Positions 50,756 to 60,620 of a DNA stretch of 64,000 bases are shown here, piece after piece. The notes below the pieces were generated by a model. It saw nothing but the letters and a program-made list of their open reading frames with translations. It was not told where the DNA came from and made no database searches. The stretch's first letter is position 1, and each line of letters opens with the position of its first letter. This stretch comes from Sphingomonas glaciei (GTDB lineage: Bacteria > Pseudomonadota > Alphaproteobacteria > Sphingomonadales > Sphingomonadaceae): contig NZ_CP097253.1 in assembly GCF_023380025.1 (NCBI RefSeq), positions 1,302,001 to 1,366,000 of the forward strand, read 5' to 3'. A program made the position numbers and the translations under genes.

Positions 50756-53578
50756 ATGACGAATTCTTCGAGCAATCGCCGATTCTGGCTTGCCGCGAGC
50801 CCGCTGGCGCTGTGCGCCGCACTGATCGCGACGCCCGCTGCAGCGCAGGATGCGACCGCCAGCAATCCGGCGGTTCCGTCCCCGATCGCGCCGGCACCAA
50901 CCGCCGACCAGAGCAAGGACGAGGCCGACGCCGCGGCACAACAGGCTGCCGCCGCACCGGTCGACGACACCATCGTCGTCACCGGCCTGCGCGCCTCGAT
51001 CCGCAATGCGGTCAACCAGAAGCGCAACAACAGCTCGATCGTCGAAGTGATCGCGGCCGAGGACATCGGCAAGCTGCCCGATGCCAGCATCGGCGAAGCG
51101 CTGTCGCGTCTGCCCGGCCTCACCAGCCAGCGCTTCGATGGCCGCTCCAACAAGCTTTCGGTGCGCGGCCTATCGCCGGACTTCACGACCACCACGCTCA
51201 ATGGGCGCGAGATGGTCAGTTCGGACAGCAATCGCGCGGTCGAGTTCGACCAGTTCCCGTCCGAACTGCTGAACGGCGCTGTGGTCTACAAGACGCCCGA
51301 CGCGGCGCTCACCAACCAGGCGATCGGCGGCACCATCGACCTGCTCACCATCCGTCCGCTCAGCCAGAAGCGCCGCACGGTGGCGATCGGCCTGCGCGGC
51401 GAGCTCAACGACAAGGGCCGCCTCAACCGCGACACGCAGGACAAGGGCTATCGCTTCAACATTGCGGTGGTCGACCAGAATGACGCCGGGACCGTCGGCT
51501 GGGCGCTCGGCTATGCCCGCATGATGCAGCCGATCCAGGAGCAATGGATCCAGGCCTGGGGCTATGGCAACAATGTCGGCGGCAACGCCGCGCTCGAGGG
51601 CATCAAGCCCTACGTCAAGTCGAACGAGCTGACCCGCGACGGCCTTGCCGGGACGCTGGAGTTCAAGCCGGTCGACAATTGGGTCAGCCGCCTCGACCTC
51701 TTCTATTCGCGCTTCAACGACGAACAGACCCTTCGCGGGCAGGAGATCGCCGGCTACACCGCCAGCAGCTTCACCCCGGTGACGACCGCCGACGGGCTGG
51801 TCACCAGCGGTCGCTGGAACGGTATCCGCACCCAGTCGCGCAACGACTTCACCGATCGCAAGGTCAACACCTTTGCCATCGGCTTCAATAACGTCGCGAG
51901 CTTCACCGACCGCTTCCGGCTCGAGCTGGACGCGAGCTACAGCCGCGCCGACCGCAAGTTCACCGCGGCCGAAACCTACAGTTCGACCGGCCGCGGACAG
52001 ACCGGCCGGACCGACAACATCACTTATACGCTGGGGGGCCCGAACGGCATCAGCGTGGCGAGCGGCCTCAACTACGCCGACCCCAATCTGTGGCGGCTTG
52101 GCGACAACCTCGGCTGGGGCGGCCCGTACTGCACCGAGGCCTTCGGATTCCAGTGCGCGAGCCAGGACGGCTATATCAACCGCGAGGCGTCGACTGACGA
52201 CCTGGCCGCGATCAAGCTGGCCGCGTCCTACGAGTTCGGCGGACCGATTTCCGACATCCGCGTCGGCGCCCGCTATGCCTCGCGCGAAAAGACGCAGACC
52301 AAGACCGGCGAATTCCTGACGCTGGACGTCTACCCGGCGATCCTGCCGATCCCGGCCAATCGCCTGGTCGCGCCGGCCGACCTCGGCTTCCTCGGCCTCG
52401 GGCCGACGATCGCCTATGACGCCCGCCAACTGATCGCCGACGGGGTCTATTTTCAGACCCCGAACGATCTGCTCGGCAGCGCCAAGGCCAGCTGGGACGT
52501 GTCGGAAGACATCTTCAACACCTATGCGATGGCCAATATCGACGCCGATCTCGGCGGGATGGAGCTGACCGGCAATGCCGGCGTGCAGCTGGTCCACACC
52601 GACCAGAGCAGCGTGGGCAATGTCGTCAGCTTCAACACCGCGGGCGGGCTGGTCATCACCCCGCGGCTCGATGGCGACAAATATTGGGACGTGCTGCCGA
52701 GCATGAACCTCAGCCTCGGCCTCGCCCGCAACCACAAGCTGCGCTTCGGCGCCGCCAAGGTGCTGTCGCGCAGCCGCATGGATGACATGAACGCCAGCCG
52801 CGACGTCAACTTCGTCGCCGCCAATGCGTTGTCGACCGACATCACCCGTTCGCCGTGGACCGGCGGCGGCGGCAACCCCAAGTTGCGCCCGTGGCGCGCC
52901 TGGCAGGTCGACGCTTCCTACGAATTCTACTTCGGCAACGGCGGCTACATCGCGGTCGCGCCTTACTACAAGAAGCTGCTCAACTACGTTTACACCGAGA
53001 ACGTGCTGACCGACTTCAACGGCATCGTCGCGCCGGGGCCGATCCAGCCCGTCCTTCGCCAGGGCTTCATCAGCGCTCCCGCCAATGGCCGCGGCGGCCG
53101 GATCTACGGCCTCGAACTGTCGGCTTCGCTGCCGTTCGGTTCGTTCGTCCCCGCGCTCGAAGGCTTCGGCGCGATCGGCAGCGCGTCGTTCACCGACAGC
53201 AAGGTTCGTCGCACCGCCACATCGGCTCCGGAAGACCTGCCGGGCCTGTCGAGGCGCGTTCTGAACGGCACGCTCTACTTCGAGCGCGCAGGCTTCGGTG
53301 CCCGGGTCAGTGCCCGCCACCGGTCCAAGTTCCTGGCGGAAAGCTTCGCGCTTGGCCTGACCAGCGAATTGCGGTTCGCCAAGCCCGAGACGATCCTCGA
53401 CGCGCAGGTTAGCTACGACTTGACCAACATCGGGTTCAACGGCCTGTCGTTGTACGTGCAGGGGTCGAACCTGACCGACGAACCCTTCATCCAATATTTC
53501 GGGGACGACGAGCGTCGCGTCCGCAACTACCACACCTACGGCCGCAACTTCATGGCCGGCGCGACCTGGAAGTTCTAA
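50756..53578 (+). CDS. TonB-dependent receptor (maltodextrin type)
   Basis: A 940-residue outer-membrane transporter. The signal peptide ends ATPAAA, a TonB-box-like DDTIVVTGLRASIR lies near residue 65, the plug has IGKLPDASIGEALSRLPGL and VRGLSPDFTTTTLNGREM, and the large barrel ends in HTYGRNFMAGATWKF with C-terminal Phe. It resembles Caulobacter MalA-type receptors. AGGAGG precedes ATG 50756. It is the first gene of the starch operon. Confidence 0.94.
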   Translation: MTNSSSNRRFWLAASPLALCAALIATPAAAQDATASNPAVPSPIAPAPTADQSKDEADAAAQQAAAAPVDDTIVVTGLRASIRNAVNQKRNNSSIVEVIAAEDIGKLPDASIGEALSRLPGLTSQRFDGRSNKLSVRGLSPDFTTTTLNGREMVSSDSNRAVEFDQFPSELLNGAVVYKTPDAALTNQAIGGTIDLLTIRPLSQKRRTVAIGLRGELNDKGRLNRDTQDKGYRFNIAVVDQNDAGTVGWALGYARMMQPIQEQWIQAWGYGNNVGGNAALEGIKPYVKSNELTRDGLAGTLEFKPVDNWVSRLDLFYSRFNDEQTLRGQEIAGYTASSFTPVTTADGLVTSGRWNGIRTQSRNDFTDRKVNTFAIGFNNVASFTDRFRLELDASYSRADRKFTAAETYSSTGRGQTGRTDNITYTLGGPNGISVASGLNYADPNLWRLGDNLGWGGPYCTEAFGFQCASQDGYINREASTDDLAAIKLAASYEFGGPISDIRVGARYASREKTQTKTGEFLTLDVYPAILPIPANRLVAPADLGFLGLGPTIAYDARQLIADGVYFQTPNDLLGSAKASWDVSEDIFNTYAMANIDADLGGMELTGNAGVQLVHTDQSSVGNVVSFNTAGGLVITPRLDGDKYWDVLPSMNLSLGLARNHKLRFGAAKVLSRSRMDDMNASRDVNFVAANALSTDITRSPWTGGGGNPKLRPWRAWQVDASYEFYFGNGGYIAVAPYYKKLLNYVYTENVLTDFNGIVAPGPIQPVLRQGFISAPANGRGGRIYGLELSASLPFGSFVPALEGFGAIGSASFTDSKVRRTATSAPEDLPGLSRRVLNGTLYFERAGFGARVSARHRSKFLAESFALGLTSELRFAKPETILDAQVSYDLTNIGFNGLSLYVQGSNLTDEPFIQYFGDDERRVRNYHTYGRNFMAGATWKF

Positions 53579-53653
53579 GGCCGCGCCTCAGGTCGGGACC
53601 GGTCGCGTGCGGCGGCCGGTCACCACGTCACAGGCGGAACAGGAAGCTTTCCC

Positions 53654-55165
53654 GTGCAGCGGATAAGCAAGGTGGTGATCGTAGGCGGCGGAACCGCCGG
53701 GTGGATGAGCGCAGCGCTGCTTGGCCGCACCTTCGGCCGCACGCTCGACATCACGCTGGTGGAAAGCGACGAGATCGGCACCGTCGGCGTCGGCGAGGCC
53801 ACCATTCCGCCGATCCTCGTCTTCAATCAGGCGCTCGGCATCGACGAAGCCGAATTCCTGCGCGAGACGCGCGGCACCATCAAGCTGGGCATCGAGTTCC
53901 AGAATTGGGGCGCCCTCGGCCACCGCTACATGCATGCCTTCGGAGACGTTGGTCACTACCATGGCCTGTCGCCGTTCGTGCATTACTTCCTGCGCGCGAA
54001 AGCGGCCGGGCTGGCCGACCGGCTGGGCGACTATTCGCTGGGCGAACGGGCGGCCTATGCCGGGCGCTTCGGCCACTTGCCGCGGGTGCCCAACACCCCG
54101 CTGGCCGGATTGAATTACGCCTATCATTTCGACGCCGGTCTCTACGCGCGCTATCTGCGCCGGATCGCTGAGGGGTATGGGGTCAAGCGCCACGAAGGCC
54201 GGATCCGGTCGGTCGAGCGCGATGGCGAAAGCGGCCATGTGCGCTCGGTCACCCTGGCCGACGGATCACGCGTCGAAGGCGAGCTGTTCCTCGATTGCTC
54301 GGGCTTCCGCGCGCTGCTGATCGGCGAGGCGATGGGGGTCGGCTACCAGGACTGGACGCGCTGGCTTCCGGCCGACCGGGCGTGGGCGGTCCCGACCGAG
54401 AATGTCGGTGAGCCGCGCCCCTACACCCAGTCGATCGCGCACGAGGCCGGGTGGCAATGGCGCATCCCGCTGCAGCATCGCACCGGCAACGGGCATGTCT
54501 TTTCCTCCGCCTTCACCAGCGAGGAAATTGCCCGCGACGTGCTGCTGGCGAACCTCGAGGGCAAGCCGATCGCTGAACCGCGGCTAATCAAGTTCACCAC
54601 CGGGCGGCGCGAAACGTTCTGGGAAGGGAATGTTGTCGCGATCGGGCTGTCGAGCGGATTCCTCGAACCGCTCGAATCGACGAGCATCCACCTCATCCAG
54701 TCGGCGGTGGTGAAGTTGTCGACCCTGTTCCCCGATGCCGGCTTCGAGCCCGCTTACCGCGACGAATTGAATCGCCAGATGATCGCCGAATTCGACGGCG
54801 TGCGCGACTTCATCATCCTCCATTACCACGCCAACAGCCGGACCGATGCGCCGATGTGGACCGCCTGCCGCGAAATGACGGTGCCCGACAGCCTGAAGGA
54901 GCGGATCGACCTGTTCCGCGACACCGGCCGGATCTTTCGCCACGGCCAGGAACTGTTCCATGAGGTCGGCTGGCTGCAGGTGATGCTGGGCCAAGGCATC
55001 GTTCCTGAACGCTACGACCATATGGCCGATGCGCTGTCCGAAGCCGAGCTCGACAGCTTCCTCGCCAATCTGAAGACCGTCATGGCCGGCACCGTCAGCC
55101 GCCTTCCCACCCATCGCCAGTTCCTCGAAGGAACCGGCGCCAAGCTTGAGGCCGTCGCCGCATGA
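53654..55165 (+). CDS. Flavin-dependent tryptophan halogenase-family protein
   Basis: A 503-residue FAD enzyme. The dinucleotide motif is VIVGGGTAGW (residues 8-17). Catalytic Lys77 lies in GTIKLGIEFQNW, the halogenase WxWxIP motif is W267-Q-W269-RIP, and the Glu of the active site is Glu341 in LEPLESTSIHL. All key residues are kept, so it is probably active. Homologues next to TonB receptors are common in Caulobacter and xanthomonads. The substrate is unknown. GTG 53654 is the start. The amylase gene overlaps by 4 bases. Confidence 0.9.
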   Translation: MQRISKVVIVGGGTAGWMSAALLGRTFGRTLDITLVESDEIGTVGVGEATIPPILVFNQALGIDEAEFLRETRGTIKLGIEFQNWGALGHRYMHAFGDVGHYHGLSPFVHYFLRAKAAGLADRLGDYSLGERAAYAGRFGHLPRVPNTPLAGLNYAYHFDAGLYARYLRRIAEGYGVKRHEGRIRSVERDGESGHVRSVTLADGSRVEGELFLDCSGFRALLIGEAMGVGYQDWTRWLPADRAWAVPTENVGEPRPYTQSIAHEAGWQWRIPLQHRTGNGHVFSSAFTSEEIARDVLLANLEGKPIAEPRLIKFTTGRRETFWEGNVVAIGLSSGFLEPLESTSIHLIQSAVVKLSTLFPDAGFEPAYRDELNRQMIAEFDGVRDFIILHYHANSRTDAPMWTACREMTVPDSLKERIDLFRDTGRIFRHGQELFHEVGWLQVMLGQGIVPERYDHMADALSEAELDSFLANLKTVMAGTVSRLPTHRQFLEGTGAKLEAVAA

Positions 55166-56991
55166 GCCTGATCACCGCCCTTGCTCTCGTCGCCGCGCAG
55201 CCGGCCCCTGCCGCGGACTTCCGCACCAGGCTGCCGGAAGACGAGGTGATCTACTTCCTGCTGCCCGACCGGTTCGACAATGGCGACCGCAGGAATGATA
55301 CCGGAGGGATCACGGGCGGCCCGCTGCAGAGCGGATTCAACCCGGCCCACAAGGGGTTCTACCATGGCGGCGACCTCAAGGGGCTTATCCGCCGCCTCGA
55401 TTACCTGCAGGGCATGGGCGTCACCGCCATCTGGTTCGCGCCGGTGTTTAAGAACAAGCCGGTGCAGGGCGGCAAGGGCCAGGAGAGCGCGGGCTATCAC
55501 GGCTATTGGGTGACCGATTTCACCCGCGTGGACCCGCATTTCGGCGAGAATGCCGACTTCAAGGCCTTCGTCGACGCCGCCCACAGGCGCGGGATGAAGG
55601 TCTACATGGACATCATCACCAACCACACGGCCGACGTCATCAAGTTCGCCGAGTGCGAGGCGGCGAATGCCTGTCCGTACCGCTCGATCGCCGACTATCC
55701 CTATCAGCGCCGCGGCGGCACGGGCGGTGCCCCGATCAACCCGGGCTTCCTGGGCGAGACCGTCCGCACGCCGGACAACTTCGCGAAGCTGACCGATCCC
55801 AATTACGCTTACACGCTGAACACCGACGCCAAGGAGCGGAACGTCAAGGTGCCGGCCTGGCTCAACGACCCCCTGCTCTATCACAATCGCGGCGACAGTA
55901 CGTTCACCGGAGAGAGCTCGACGCAGGGCGATTTCGTCGGGCTGGACGATCTGATGACCGAGCAGCCCAAGGTCGTGGCCGGCATGATCGAGGTATACGG
56001 CAGCTGGATCGACCGGTTCGGAATCGACGGCTTCCGCATCGACACCGCGCGGCACGTGAATCCCGAATTCTGGCAGCAATTCGTGCCGGCCATGCTGAGC
56101 CGCGCCAGGGCGCGCGGCATTCCGAACTTCCATATCTTCGGCGAGGTCGCCAACGACGACTTCAGTCCGGGCTTCCTCGCCAAGCATACGGTCGAGGACA
56201 AATTGCCCGCAGTGCTCGACTTCGCCTTCAAGCAGGCCGCGTTGCGCAGCCTGGCCAGCGGACAACCGACCGAGATCTGGCGCGAATTTCTCAATCAAGA
56301 CGTGCTTTACGCCGGCGGCAAGGCGAGCGCGCGGCAATTGCCGACCTTCCTCGGCAATCACGACCAGGGCCGCTTCGCTTTCTATGTCCGCGAAGGCAAT
56401 AAGGCGGCGAGCGCGGACGAACTGCTGGCACGCGTGAAGCTCGGTCATGTGCTGATGTTCACGTGGCGCGGCGTGCCGACGGTCTATTATGGCGACGAGC
56501 AGGGCTTCGTCGGCGATGGCGGCGACCAGGATTCGCGCGAGACGATGTTCCCGTCGAATACCGCGACATATCTCGACAACAAGCTGCTCGGCACCACGCG
56601 CACCAACGCGGTCGAGAATTTCGACACCGCGCACCCGCTCTACAAGCTGATCGCCGAATTGGCCCGCATCCGCACCGGCAGCGAGGCGCTGCGCCGCGGT
56701 GATAGCCGCCTGCTCGCGGCCGAGGACAAGCCCGGGCTGCTCGCCTTCAGCCGCCGCATGGTTCCGCCGCTTGTGCGCACCGTCTCGCTGGAACCGGCCG
56801 ACCGCTACGAGGAAGTCATCGTCGCGGTGAATACCTCGGCCCAGCCGATCACCCGCAATGTCGCGGTCGCCGCCGATATCAGCGGCCTCGCCTCGCTGTC
56901 GGGCCCGTGCCCCGCCGCCCCGGTCGTCCCGGGGACTATCCGCGTCACCTTGCCCGCGTTCGGCCATGTCATCTGCCGCGCCGTTCGCTGA
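55162..56991 (+). CDS. Secreted GH13 alpha-amylase
   Basis: Hydrolyses alpha-1,4 links in starch or maltodextrin. Length is 609 residues with an N-terminal signal (ALALVAAQPAPAA). The catalytic triad is complete: nucleophile Asp294 in GFRIDTARH, Glu328 in HIFGEVAND, and Asp401 in FLGNHDQGR. A beta-sandwich C-domain follows. ATG 55162 overlaps the halogenase stop. Export suggests periplasmic cleavage of imported dextrins. Confidence 0.94.
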   Translation: MSLITALALVAAQPAPAADFRTRLPEDEVIYFLLPDRFDNGDRRNDTGGITGGPLQSGFNPAHKGFYHGGDLKGLIRRLDYLQGMGVTAIWFAPVFKNKPVQGGKGQESAGYHGYWVTDFTRVDPHFGENADFKAFVDAAHRRGMKVYMDIITNHTADVIKFAECEAANACPYRSIADYPYQRRGGTGGAPINPGFLGETVRTPDNFAKLTDPNYAYTLNTDAKERNVKVPAWLNDPLLYHNRGDSTFTGESSTQGDFVGLDDLMTEQPKVVAGMIEVYGSWIDRFGIDGFRIDTARHVNPEFWQQFVPAMLSRARARGIPNFHIFGEVANDDFSPGFLAKHTVEDKLPAVLDFAFKQAALRSLASGQPTEIWREFLNQDVLYAGGKASARQLPTFLGNHDQGRFAFYVREGNKAASADELLARVKLGHVLMFTWRGVPTVYYGDEQGFVGDGGDQDSRETMFPSNTATYLDNKLLGTTRTNAVENFDTAHPLYKLIAELARIRTGSEALRRGDSRLLAAEDKPGLLAFSRRMVPPLVRTVSLEPADRYEEVIVAVNTSAQPITRNVAVAADISGLASLSGPCPAAPVVPGTIRVTLPAFGHVICRAVR

Positions 56992-58585
56992 GCCGCCGGT
57001 GCGGGCCAAGCCGGCCTCTGCCGAGCCCTGGTGGCGCGGCGCGTCCATCTATCAAATTTACCCGCGCAGCTTTTGCGACAGCGATGGCGACGGGATCGGC
57101 GATTTGCGGGGGATTACCGCCCGCCTGAGCCATGTCGCCGACCTGGGGGTCGATGCGGTGTGGGTGTCGCCCTTCTTCACCTCGCCGATGAAGGACTTCG
57201 GCTATGACGTCGCCGATTATCGCGACGTCGATCCGACCTTCGGGACGCTGGCCGACTTCGACGCGCTAATCGCCCGTGCCCACGGGCTCGGGCTCAAGGT
57301 GCTCATCGACCTCGTCTTCTCGCATACCAGCGACCAGCATCGCTGGTTCGTCGAAAGCCGGTCCAGCCGGACGGCCGAGAAAGCCGACTGGTATGTGTGG
57401 GCCGATCCCAAGCCGGACGGGTCACCTCCGAGCAACTGGCAGTCGGTATTCGGGGGGCCGAGCTGGACCTGGGACGCGCGGCGTGAGCAATATTACCATC
57501 ATAACTTCCTGAAGGAGCAGCCGCAGCTCAACGGGCATCATCCGGCGGTGCAGCAGGCGTTGCTCGATATCGTGAAGTTCTGGCTCGACCGCGGGGTCGA
57601 CGGTTTCCGCTTCGATGCGGTGAACTTCATGATGCACGACCGGCGGCTGACCGATAATCCTCCGGTCGCGGAGCCAAAGCAGCGGACTCGGCCGTTCGAC
57701 CTGCAGCATCATTTCCATAACCAGTCGCAGCCCGAGGTCCTGCCGTTCCTCGAGCGGATCCGGGCACTGTGCGACGATCATGGCGCCGCGTTCGCACTGG
57801 CCGAGGTCGGCGGCGAGCAGGCGCGCGAGGAGATGGCGGATTATACCGCGCCCGGGCGACTCCACAGCGCTTACGGGTTCGATTTCCTGTACGCCGACCG
57901 GCTGACCCCGGCGTTGGTGGCGGAGAGCGCGCGGCGCTGGCCCGACCGGCCGGACATGGGCTGGCCAAGCTGGGCGTTCGAGAACCATGATGCGCCGCGC
58001 GCGCTGTCGCGGTGGGTCGACGAGGCCCATGCGGCGCAATTCGCCCGGACCAAGATGCTGCTGCTGGCGGCGCTCAGGGGATCGATCATCCTCTATCAGG
58101 GCGAAGAGCTTGGCCTGACCCAGGTCGAAGTGCCGTTCGAACTGCTGCAGGACCCCGAGGCGATCGCCAATTGGCCGCAGACGCTGAGCCGCGACGGGGT
58201 TCGCACTCCGATGCCCTGGTCGCGCAGCGAACCCGGGCTTGGCTTTACCGGCGGTTCGCCGTGGCTGCCTTTCGGCCAAGACCATCCCGCCTTGAGCGTC
58301 GATGCCCAGGCTGCCGATCCCGGCTCGCTGCTGCATTTCACCCGCGCGGTGATCGCGCTGCGCAATTCGCATCAGGCGCTGCGCTGGGGCTCGCTCGAGG
58401 TGATCGAGGCAAGCGAGCAAGTGCTGGTCTTCGAGCGTGTCCGTGGCAATCAACGGCTGCGTTGCACCTTCAACCTGTCGGCCTACCCTGCGGGCTTCGT
58501 GCTGGCGGGCGCTACCATCTTCTCCACCGGCGAGCGTGCCGGCGGAGAACTCGGGCCCTATGCGGCCCTGATCGAGGAACTCTGA
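56966..58585 (+). CDS. GH13 alpha-glucosidase (cytoplasmic)
   Basis: Releases glucose from maltose and isomalto-oligosaccharides. Length is 539 residues. The start WWRGASIYQIYPRSFCDSDG is typical of GH13 alpha-glucosidases. Catalytic residues are Asp217 (GFRFDAVNF), Glu280 (ALAEVGGEQ) and Asp342 (FENHDAPR). No signal peptide was seen. ATG 56966 lies 26 bases inside the amylase gene, so translation is coupled. Confidence 0.94.
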   Translation: MSSAAPFAEPPVRAKPASAEPWWRGASIYQIYPRSFCDSDGDGIGDLRGITARLSHVADLGVDAVWVSPFFTSPMKDFGYDVADYRDVDPTFGTLADFDALIARAHGLGLKVLIDLVFSHTSDQHRWFVESRSSRTAEKADWYVWADPKPDGSPPSNWQSVFGGPSWTWDARREQYYHHNFLKEQPQLNGHHPAVQQALLDIVKFWLDRGVDGFRFDAVNFMMHDRRLTDNPPVAEPKQRTRPFDLQHHFHNQSQPEVLPFLERIRALCDDHGAAFALAEVGGEQAREEMADYTAPGRLHSAYGFDFLYADRLTPALVAESARRWPDRPDMGWPSWAFENHDAPRALSRWVDEAHAAQFARTKMLLLAALRGSIILYQGEELGLTQVEVPFELLQDPEAIANWPQTLSRDGVRTPMPWSRSEPGLGFTGGSPWLPFGQDHPALSVDAQAADPGSLLHFTRAVIALRNSHQALRWGSLEVIEASEQVLVFERVRGNQRLRCTFNLSAYPAGFVLAGATIFSTGERAGGELGPYAALIEEL

Positions 58586-58589
58586 TCCT

Positions 58590-60620
58590 ATGCGTATGCT
58601 GCTTGCCCTTGCCGCCCTGTCGCTGTCGGCGCCGGTTGTCGCGCAGACGACCGTGGCGACCGCTGCCTCACCCTCCGGCACGCTGACGCTGACGGTGACC
58701 ACCAATGGCGAGGGCCGGGTCGGCTATGCGGTAGCGCGAGGGGCCACGCCAGTGATCGGCGAAAGCCACCTCGGCTTCCTGTTCAGCGACAGCCGCCAGA
58801 TGCTCCGCAACATGGAGCTGAAGGGCAAGACCGAAGCCAAGGTCGACAGCACCTGGGAGCAGCCGTGGGGCGAATGGCGGCAGGTCCGCGACCACCACAA
58901 TGAGGTGGCGCTGACCTTTCAGGAGAAGGACAAGCTGCGCCGCACCATGCGGGTGCGGTTCAGGTTGTTCGATGACGCGGTCGCCTTCCGCTACGAGTTC
59001 CCCGAACAGGAGAACCTCAAGACCGCCAACATCGTCGAGGAGCTCACCCAGTTCCGGGTGCTCGGGCAAGGCCGCGCGTGGTGGGCACCGGCCTATGAAA
59101 GCAACCGCGAGGAATATCTTTACAACAATACCCCGATCACCGGGGTCGGTACTGCGCAGACGCCGTTCACCATCCGCCGCGACGACGGGATCCACGTCGC
59201 GATCCATGAAGCGGCGCTGGTCGACTATTCGGGGATGAACGTCGCGCATGTGCAGGGCGGGCTGATGAAGGCCGACCTGACGCCCTCGTCAAGCGGGCCC
59301 AAGGTTGTGCGCGACACGCCGTTCGAAACGCCTTGGCGGGTGATCCTGATCGCGGCGGATGCGCCGTCGCTGTACCACGCCAACAAGGAAATCCTGAACC
59401 TCAACGCGCCCAACAAGCTGGGCGATGTCAGCTGGGTGAAACCACAGAAATATGTCGGCGTGTGGTGGGGGATGCACATCGAGACGCAGAGCTGGGCGTC
59501 GGGCCCCAAGCATGGCGCGACCACGGCCTACACCCGCAAGATGATCGACTTCGCCGCCAAGCACGGCTTCCGCGGCGTGCTGGTCGAGGGCTGGAATAAG
59601 GGCTGGGACGGCGACTGGTTCGCGACCGGCGACGAATTCAGCTTCACCGAGCCCTATCCCGATTACGACATCAGCAGCCTCGCCGCCTACGGCAAGCGCA
59701 AGGGCGTCCACCTCATCGGGCATCATGAAACCAGCGCCAACATCGCCAATTACGAGCGGCAGCTCGAGCCGGCGCTCGACCTTGCGCGTGACATGAACAT
59801 GGAAGCGATCAAGACCGGCTATGTTGCCGATGCGGGCGGGGTGCAGGCGCTCGATACCAACGGCCGCAAGGTATTCGAATGGCATGAAGGCCAGGTGATG
59901 AGCCGCCACCATCTGAAGGTGGTCGAGGAAGCGGCCAAGCGCCGCATTGCGATCAACCCGCACGAGCCGATCAAGGACACGGGCCTTCGTCGCACCTATC
60001 CCAACTGGGTCAGTCGCGAAGGCCAGCGGGGCATGGAGTATAATGCCTGGGCAGAGCCCAAGAACCCGCCGCACTACGACACCGAATTGCTGTTCACCCG
60101 GATGCTTGCCGGGCCGATGGACTTCACCCCCGGCATCCTCAGCCTGATGGGCCGCGGCAACACGCCGATCCCGTCGACCCTGGCCCGCCAGCTGGCCTAT
60201 TATGTGACCGTCGCCTCGCCGATCCAGATGGCGGCTGACCTGCCCGAGAATTACGAGAAGAACCCCAGGCCGTTCCAGTTCATCAAGGATGTCGCGGTCG
60301 ACTGGGACGACACGCGCATGCTGGCTGGCGACGTCGGCCAATATGGCGTGATCGCCCGCAAGGAGCGGGGCGGGCCCAACTGGTTCCTCGGCGGGATCAC
60401 CAACGAGGAGGGCCGCGACCTCGACCTGCCGCTCGGCTTCCTCGAGGCGGGTCGCCGCTATCGGGCGGAAATCTACCGTGACGGCGAAGGCGCCGACTTC
60501 CGCACCAACCCGCGGGCAATCGCGATCGAGAAGCGCAATGTCACTGCCGCCGACCGGATGGCGCTGCGAATGGCGCCGGGCGGCGGCTTTGCGGTGCGCT
60601 TCGTGAGGCTCGGCCGCTGA
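58590..60620 (+). CDS. Secreted GH97 alpha-glucosidase (SusB-like)
   Basis: A 676-residue enzyme with an N-terminal signal (MRMLLALAALSLSAPVVAQ), a beta-sandwich domain to about 280 and a (beta/alpha)8 domain with the GH97 blocks VGVWWGMHIETQSWA, VLVEGWNKGWDGDW and FEWHEGQVMSRHHL. It probably hydrolyses maltodextrins in the periplasm. It follows the alpha-glucosidase by 4 bases. Confidence 0.93.
   Translation: MRMLLALAALSLSAPVVAQTTVATAASPSGTLTLTVTTNGEGRVGYAVARGATPVIGESHLGFLFSDSRQMLRNMELKGKTEAKVDSTWEQPWGEWRQVRDHHNEVALTFQEKDKLRRTMRVRFRLFDDAVAFRYEFPEQENLKTANIVEELTQFRVLGQGRAWWAPAYESNREEYLYNNTPITGVGTAQTPFTIRRDDGIHVAIHEAALVDYSGMNVAHVQGGLMKADLTPSSSGPKVVRDTPFETPWRVILIAADAPSLYHANKEILNLNAPNKLGDVSWVKPQKYVGVWWGMHIETQSWASGPKHGATTAYTRKMIDFAAKHGFRGVLVEGWNKGWDGDWFATGDEFSFTEPYPDYDISSLAAYGKRKGVHLIGHHETSANIANYERQLEPALDLARDMNMEAIKTGYVADAGGVQALDTNGRKVFEWHEGQVMSRHHLKVVEEAAKRRIAINPHEPIKDTGLRRTYPNWVSREGQRGMEYNAWAEPKNPPHYDTELLFTRMLAGPMDFTPGILSLMGRGNTPIPSTLARQLAYYVTVASPIQMAADLPENYEKNPRPFQFIKDVAVDWDDTRMLAGDVGQYGVIARKERGGPNWFLGGITNEEGRDLDLPLGFLEAGRRYRAEIYRDGEGADFRTNPRAIAIEKRNVTAADRMALRMAPGGGFAVRFVRLGR

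Noticed and set aside
51170..53533. 787-codon open frame on the minus strand
   Set aside because: It is the antisense shadow of the TonB-dependent receptor gene. High GC keeps this frame open, and the product has no signal, domain or normal composition.
55012..57048. 678-codon open frame on the minus strand
   Set aside because: Antisense of the amylase gene and its ends. It would conflict with three clearly identified enzymes on the plus strand.
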